Shown here one piece after another: positions 59,085-64,000 of a DNA stretch of 64,000 bases. Each line of letters begins with the position of its first letter. Within the stretch, counting starts at the first letter, position 1. The stretch lies in assembly GCA_021014325.1 (NCBI GenBank), contig CM037461.1, positions 893,501 to 957,500 of the forward strand, read 5' to 3'. A program made the position numbers and the translations under genes. Origin of the DNA: Plazaster borealis (taxonomy: Eukaryota; Echinodermata; Asteroidea; Forcipulatida; Labidiasteridae). The notes under the pieces were generated by a model. That model was not told the origin of the DNA, did no database searches, and worked only from the letters and a program-made list of their open reading frames with translations.

Positions 59085-60130
59085 AATGTATTTTTATTTG
59101 ATAGTCTTTCTCAGAGCGAAATTGGATATCAACAGCAAATGGGTCTGCACATTCCAGAGAGGAATTTGTGCATCTTGATGGAGTGTAAACTTGAAGTAGT
59201 TCAGAAATATAGTGGGAGCCCTTGCCATTAAGTGCTTTGTGGACAATGAGGCATCAGCTTGAAGATGATTCGTTGAGAGATAGAGAGCCAATGTAGTTTT
59301 TTGGGCGGGGGGGGGATTTTCCATTTTCTTTCTGAACAGTGTCTGATGCGGGCAGCGGTATTTTTGGAGCGGGAAATCTGGGAAATCTGGTTGTTAGGAA
59401 GACTGTATGCCGTTGTCAAGACGTAGAAGAGAAGTAACAAAAATGCATGAATGACCTTCAGTGGCACTGTTGAAGTACTTGCCAATCTTACCAATATTCC
59501 GATGTGATATGATGACATAACGACGAATGTTGTGATGTGTGGTTGAAGTGTGTCATCGATGAATCAAAATAACCCCTAAGTTCCGAGCTTGCAGCGAGGA
59601 GCTATCCGAGCATCACCAACGTGATGTATAGCTGAGTGTCGTCTGCGTACACATGGTAATTCAGATTAATTTTCAGGATGATGTCACGAATCGGTAAGTG
59701 TACATGCGTAACCCACTGGCCCAGTACCCGACCCCTGTGGCACAGAGTAGTCAAAAAAACAAACAGGTCTGATATTGCGGTGCCAATACATACATGCTGA
59801 GTTCCCATTGTAGAGATACGATTTGCACCATGCTAGGGCTGTGTCCTCTATGCCAAGATGATTCTGGAGCCGAGAGAGAAATGTTGTGTGATCAAGTGTC
59901 AAACAAAGGCAGCCAGGTTTAGTGCTGACTAGGTTACCTGTTAGGTTACCCATTGCAGAAAGAATATCGTTGTAAGTGGATGGAAGGACGGGGGTTTTGG
60001 GTTTGAGCAACAACACCAGTGATGATGATTTCCGATGGATGAAGGAGATATTCTAAAATCAAATTCTCAAATTCCTTAAGAAAACTTGAGAAAGTCACAT
60101 GTTGGCCGTTAGAATCTCTTTCAGGTCTGT
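59085..60130 (-). mobile_element. CR1/L2-like LINE relic
   Basis: Minus-strand fragments in order: an endonuclease-end piece (VTFSSFLKEFENLILEYLLH then PSEIIITG, about 60100-60020), an RT palm piece (LDHTTFLSRLQNHLGIED, ALAWCKSYL, about 59940-59830), YHVYADDTQLYI (about 59660-59620, catalytic ADD) and a C-terminal piece (KKLHWLSISQRIIFKLM, ARAPTIFLNY). Frameshifts and a deletion between endonuclease and RT make it non-functional. Confidence 0.75.
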
Positions 60131-62023
60131 ATACACAAGGCGAAGAGATTTTTTAGAGTTTCGAACCTCAGCATGAAGAGATTCAAAAGTTGTGTATTGG
60201 GATTGACATACTCACAGATGATACAGAAGAAGATCTGGTACAGTATTATCAATCTTCCACTCCAGGTCTTGGAGGTCTTGGGATGTGATGAAAGTAGTAG
60301 CCAGCAGGGGTACACGACACGTTTGTTTATTGGTTGTCATCTTTATGGAGTCACTGGTGCTAGAACAGATGGGGTGTAACTGTAATTTACAGGAAGGCAG
60401 AGTTGATGCACGTGTGGATGAGGGGCATAGAGAGACCTAGAAAGCTTGTTAATGAGTAGGAGTTTGAGAGTTTGAATCTGCTTTTGCTGAGTTATTTTCA
60501 GCTCAGCTTCAGGGGGCCGGCAATGCAGCATGAAGATCACAGATTCCAATTTCCAAATGAAAGTGGCTTGTCAATTCATATATGAGAGACACAATTTCAA
60601 ATATTTCCCTGGATGAACAACTGATGCTGATGGAACAAAGCTGACCACAGATGAGTCAGTGCAGTACAATGGTCTGATTCCAGGTGTAGTAACAAATCCA
60701 GTGTATAAAGAACAAGAACACAAAATGAGCATATACTAAGAAATTTACAAAAACAATATAGAGAGCTGATTTGAGCTGCTGTCAGGCGGCAGGCAGTCAG
60801 ATCAGTCAAAAGGTCGATTTAATTTTATTCATCGAACATCGTATAAATTCAGGATTAAACTAACAAATTCCTGAATAAAATGTACAGACCTATATAATTT
60901 GAAATGTGACATAGTTGCATAGTTTTGGATGTTGACAACAAGCATTGAAAGGGTATCAGATACAATGGCATGTTATACTGTTTTGAAGTGAAGTTAGAGA
61001 CTTGTACATTTTCACTTTGAAGTGAAGTTAGAGACTAGTACATTTTCCACTTTACAAAATTACTCTCTGATTGCATCACACACCGAATTCGTCTCTGGAG
61101 CCCCTCATTTTAAATTATCGCTAGAACAAAAGGTAGCAAGGAGGCATATACTGAAGTAGTTGTCAATTTTAGGGTTATGCAAGTCTATGCTTTTATTTCA
61201 AACGGTCATTACATCAAAGCCTAATTTGCCCAAATCGAGACAGAAATAAAACAGACGTTCGTTTTAGGTATCAATTGCAATTTATCTCAACTACTAAAAG
61301 CAGTTAAAAGCACCCGGCTCTCTCGCCCACTCAGTAACCTTAATCAAAATAGAACCTTGAACAGATCAAAGATAATGCCGTTTGACGTGATTGAGATTTA
61401 TTGCTGTCCTCGGTTTCAAATTGTCGCTTATGCTTAGTCCAGAATTGCCTATTTAGCAGAGTTAAAATGGTTAGAATCCTCTATAAGTCTGCGGCAATTA
61501 CCCAACCAACCTGTGAAAATTTCATCCAAATTGGTGGAACGTTTTCATTGAAGACAGTGAAAAATATTTATATTCTAGCAGAGATCGTGTGTATGGGGCT
61601 TTCATTTAGAAAAATGGACATGCTAATTTAGATTGCTGTAATCAAAACAAGCAACAGTGGGTTGTTCTATTTGTTATAGAAAACATTATGTTGTATGTTA
61701 TATTTTGTATTTATTTATTTATTTAATATTATTTATTTATTATTATTATTTTATTTAAAACAAACATTGGGTGTATTTTATTGAATATTGTTATTAATGG
61801 TTGTTACTGGTGTTAACTAAACGGGACTATTTGCAACGATATTATCGGAGATTGACCAATCATTTGTGTTCGATAGTAACCATACCTGTACTTTGTTTAT
61901 AAAATGTCAACGTTTTGAAAAACACCAACATACAAAATAAATGAATAATTAAAATGTAGTTTATTTAACAATGACAGTTGCTATATGTTTTTGTTTTGTT
62001 TTTGGGTTTTTTGCGTTTGACAG
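60131..62023. other. Intronic stretch before the PAN exon
   Basis: 60870-61040 resembles half of the foldback at 51958-52290 (ggatgttgacaacaagcatt), with gaagtgaagttagagact repeated at about 60991 and 61018. Low-complexity tttattta runs lie near 61710-61760. No exon seen. Confidence 0.45.
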
Positions 62024-62302
62024 GTATTTCGGACGCCCTTTCCAAGTTTACTCGCATCGTAATGGTGTATATCAGTGGTAAAAACTTGAAATATGTCGCA
62101 GGTTTTGACGTCACAGCACAGGATTGCGCCCTCTCTTGTCTAGCTGAGACAAGTTTTGTTTGCCGCTCTTTTGAATACCGTGAATTATGGCCATACACTG
62201 ACCGGAAGTGCATACTGACCAATGAGAGTTTGTACTCCTTGGATCGTACCGAAAATCCATGGAGGGGTTTAGCCATAGATTTATTCACAAGGATCGATAC
62301 AG
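62024..62302 (+). CDS. Exon 6: PAN/apple-like domain
   Basis: 279 nt, acceptor tgacag, donor gtaaga, phase 1-1. The product runs SDALSKFTRIVMVYISGKNL, VTAQDCALSCLAE, FVCRSFEYREL and DRKCILTNESLYS. D-C-x-x-x-C, C-R-S-F-E-Y and C-x-L-x are the core PAN/apple pattern; the first and last cysteines fall in the split codon with exon 5 and in exon 7 (VCDAF). PAN modules in plasminogen-family proteins mediate binding. Length of about 93 residues fits the family. Confidence 0.75.
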
Positions 62303-62324
62303 GTAAGAATGTTATTATCGTTAT

Positions 62325-62470
62325 TTATTTATTTGCAAAAAAAGTTAATGGCCTGACGTAAGCAGTCAACACTTGTATACATGTTTATGTGTTCTGTGTT
62401 GTCATTTAGCCTCCGAGAAAGACTCTGCTAGGGTCGAAACTTCAGGCCATTAACTATTTTTGCATGTATA
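62325..62470. repeat. Inverted-repeat element after the PAN exon
   Basis: gcaaaaaaagttaatggcct and aggccattaactatttttgc enclose about 100 bp that includes ccgagaaagactctgctagg. Confidence 0.65.
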
Positions 62471-62559
62471 CCTTAGGTCCTTATGGATGGTAAGCAGTTT
62501 GCAACAGTTATTTCTATTTTCTCATTTATTTATTTGATCAACAAAATATGAAAGAAACA

Positions 62560-62705
62560 TAACAGAAATATTAGCCAGGGAACATTGTGAAATGGATCCC
62601 GTATTTTTGACAACTAACAAGCAAGACAGTTCTCTAAGAACAAACTCTACCTGGCAAGTAGATACACACATGGTGTTACCGCAAACCAAATTCATTGATA
62701 CCTCA
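62560..62705 (-). repeat. Penelope-like relic sharing sequence with 41205-41580
   Basis: Minus strand contains ggtttgcggtaacaccatgt and agagtttgttcttagagaac, matching the 41.2-kb region in part. Confidence 0.5.
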
Positions 62706-63575
62706 CCATGCAATGCCTCAAATCCTATATAACTAACAAGCAGTTAATTAAGCGTCTTACATTAGTTTTATCGTAGAAATGTTCATTGTTTTTATTTTTA
62801 TTCGATTTATTTTACAAATGTCACATTAACATTTTAAATGCATTGAAATTACACCTACAAAACCCGAGGCTGTTTTGCGAAGCAATCTTCGGGGTGTTAA
62901 TGCGAAAGCTAACTACAATGCAACCAATAAACATTGAAGGTTATTTTGTCAAAAGAATTGACGTTTTTCATTTTGGCTGCTAAGACCCATTATTACCTCG
63001 TGTCAAAATCGTTTTAACATGCCTAGGAAGAAAAGCTCTCGGCATGGCCTTTGCTAAGACACGTTCCGTGGGGACCTAATCGGGATTAGGTTGCACCGAA
63101 AGTGCGTGATCCCCCATTTTAAGTGATTTATACAGCAGGGACAAGAAGGTGCGACTGATTGCAAAACCTCATTATCAATGCTACATTGGGGATTATCGCA
63201 GTGTTATGAGTGCGTCGATGTGTTCAGATGCAGCCTGTTGATATAATTGTTTAAAGTACAGCTTGCGCGCTAAAGGATGTGAAGTGTTTGGACAAATAAC
63301 ATTTGTTGCAAATATTTTCCAAAATTAAAGAAATTACGAGGAAAATTAGATTACTGCTTAAGATAACTACACATTTATTTTGTATTCATTTTAACGGATT
63401 GTATACGTTTGTTAATTGGAACCGACAGTTTTGTTCAATCCTATATAGTTGCGGATCATAAAACCAAGTCAAATTTGTTGTCATTATTTCCAGAGTCATT
63501 ACCAAACGTACACAGACTCTTTGTTAGAAAAAATTAAATAACTATACACTTGTTTTTTTGCCTTTCGCTTTTTAG
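62706..63575 (+). other. Intron 6, mostly unassigned
   Basis: 63393-63525 has short inverted ends (gtatacgtttgttaattgg / ccagagtcattaccaaacgt) like a shrunken TTAA-type MITE. Nothing else recognised. Confidence 0.4.
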
Positions 63576-63608
63576 TATGTGATGCATTTCGTGCTACCTC
63601 AATTCCAG
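63576..63608 (+). CDS. Exon 7: 33-bp exon
   Basis: Acceptor tttttag, donor gtaaga, 33 nt, phase 1-1. With the split codon it reads VCDAFRATSIP. It supplies a cysteine expected at the end of the PAN domain. Short exons are easily mimicked by chance, but the phase match to its neighbour and both splice signals support it. Confidence 0.5.
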
Positions 63609-63876
63609 GTAAGAATTTGTACTTTGTAAAAATTTGAGCGACTTTTACAAAAATTATTTGCTTTCCCTACCCAGAAAACAAGCTTTGACGTTCATTTGGG
63701 GCACAATTGGACATTTATGAATAGTACATAATTTAATTTATTTGGATTTTTTTTATTTTTTTTTATTCATTCAGGCTTTAAACATTACATTACATACAGA
63801 AGACTTAGAGAAAAAATCAGACCTAACATTATTTAAAAAAAATTAGGGACTGCCCAAAAGCAAACTAAGTCACTAG

Positions 63877-64000
63877 CGTGTCGTGGACGAGCGGCTAAGA
63901 GCACCGGATCCAAGCTCTGTTCTGATCAGCAAAGTGTGGGTTCGGGTCCCGGTTGTGACACTTGTGTCCTTGAGCAAGACATTTAACTATAATTGCTTCT
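63877..64000 (+). mobile_element. tRNA-derived SINE, cut by the window edge
   Basis: gcgtgtcgtggacgagcggc resembles the head at 13690; the B-box-like GGTTCGGGTCC lies at about 63939-63949, followed by the shared gacacttgtgtccttgagca. Confidence 0.75.

Overview
The window is animal nuclear DNA, most likely from an echinoderm and probably a sea star. It is AT-rich and intron-rich, has no dense ORFs or bacterial signals, and is packed with transposable elements. The host exons encode extracellular domains typical of deuterostomes: C-type lectin, LamG-like/concanavalin, Ig, kringle and PAN/apple. The echinoderm call is an inference from the element mix: a Ty3/gypsy element with Ty1/copia-like pol order (a type known from deuterostomes), Penelope-like elements with hammerhead ribozymes, a Tx1/L1-like LINE, tRNA-derived SINEs and many foldback MITEs. 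No sequence search was possible.

Host genes. (1) 171-301 (+) is the last exon of a gene lying to the left; it ends in a C-type-lectin-like tail (KYPFICKI). (2) 9632-17137 (-) is a five-exon secreted lectin-like gene: signal peptide plus first half of a C-type lectin domain, a LamG-like exon, an Ig exon, a 42-bp exon, and a terminal exon ending in the same KYPFICKI tail. (3) 32672-63608 (+) is a gene continuing past the right edge: signal-peptide exon, kringle 1 in two exons, kringle 2 in two exons, a PAN/apple exon and a 33-bp exon. Every internal exon in genes 2 and 3 is flanked by GT/AG signals, divisible by three and phase 1-1. That consistency is the main support for the models and makes the locus a clear exon-shuffling locus.

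Mobile elements. From 19.7 to 28.9 kb lies a dead Tx1/L1-like LINE (-) split by a Gmr1-like gypsy retrotransposon (21732-26787). The gypsy has a perfect 5-bp target duplication and one long open gag-protease-integrase-RT frame, but RT is cut off and only the last 7 nt of the 3' LTR remain. A second, rearranged piece of the same LINE lies inverted at 45-47 kb. From 34.7 to 38.1 kb lies a Penelope-like element with an inverted 3' fragment, two direct pseudo-LTRs, RT and GIY-YIG domains, three hammerhead ribozymes and a 17-bp target duplication. Smaller elements include at least six TTAA-flanked MITEs, many foldbacks, two tRNA-derived SINEs, a CR1/L2-like LINE relic and a TGACGTCA-rich repeat region.

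Layout. 0-0.3 kb end of a lectin-tail gene; 0.3-9.6 kb repeats and unassigned DNA; 9.6-17.1 kb minus-strand lectin/LamG/Ig gene; 17.5-28.9 kb transposon block; 29.3-30.6 kb rearranged duplicate of two gene 5' regions; 32.1-64 kb plus-strand kringle/PAN gene, whose long introns hold most of the remaining elements. The two larger genes diverge from a shared 15-kb interval that also holds the duplicated 5' sequences.
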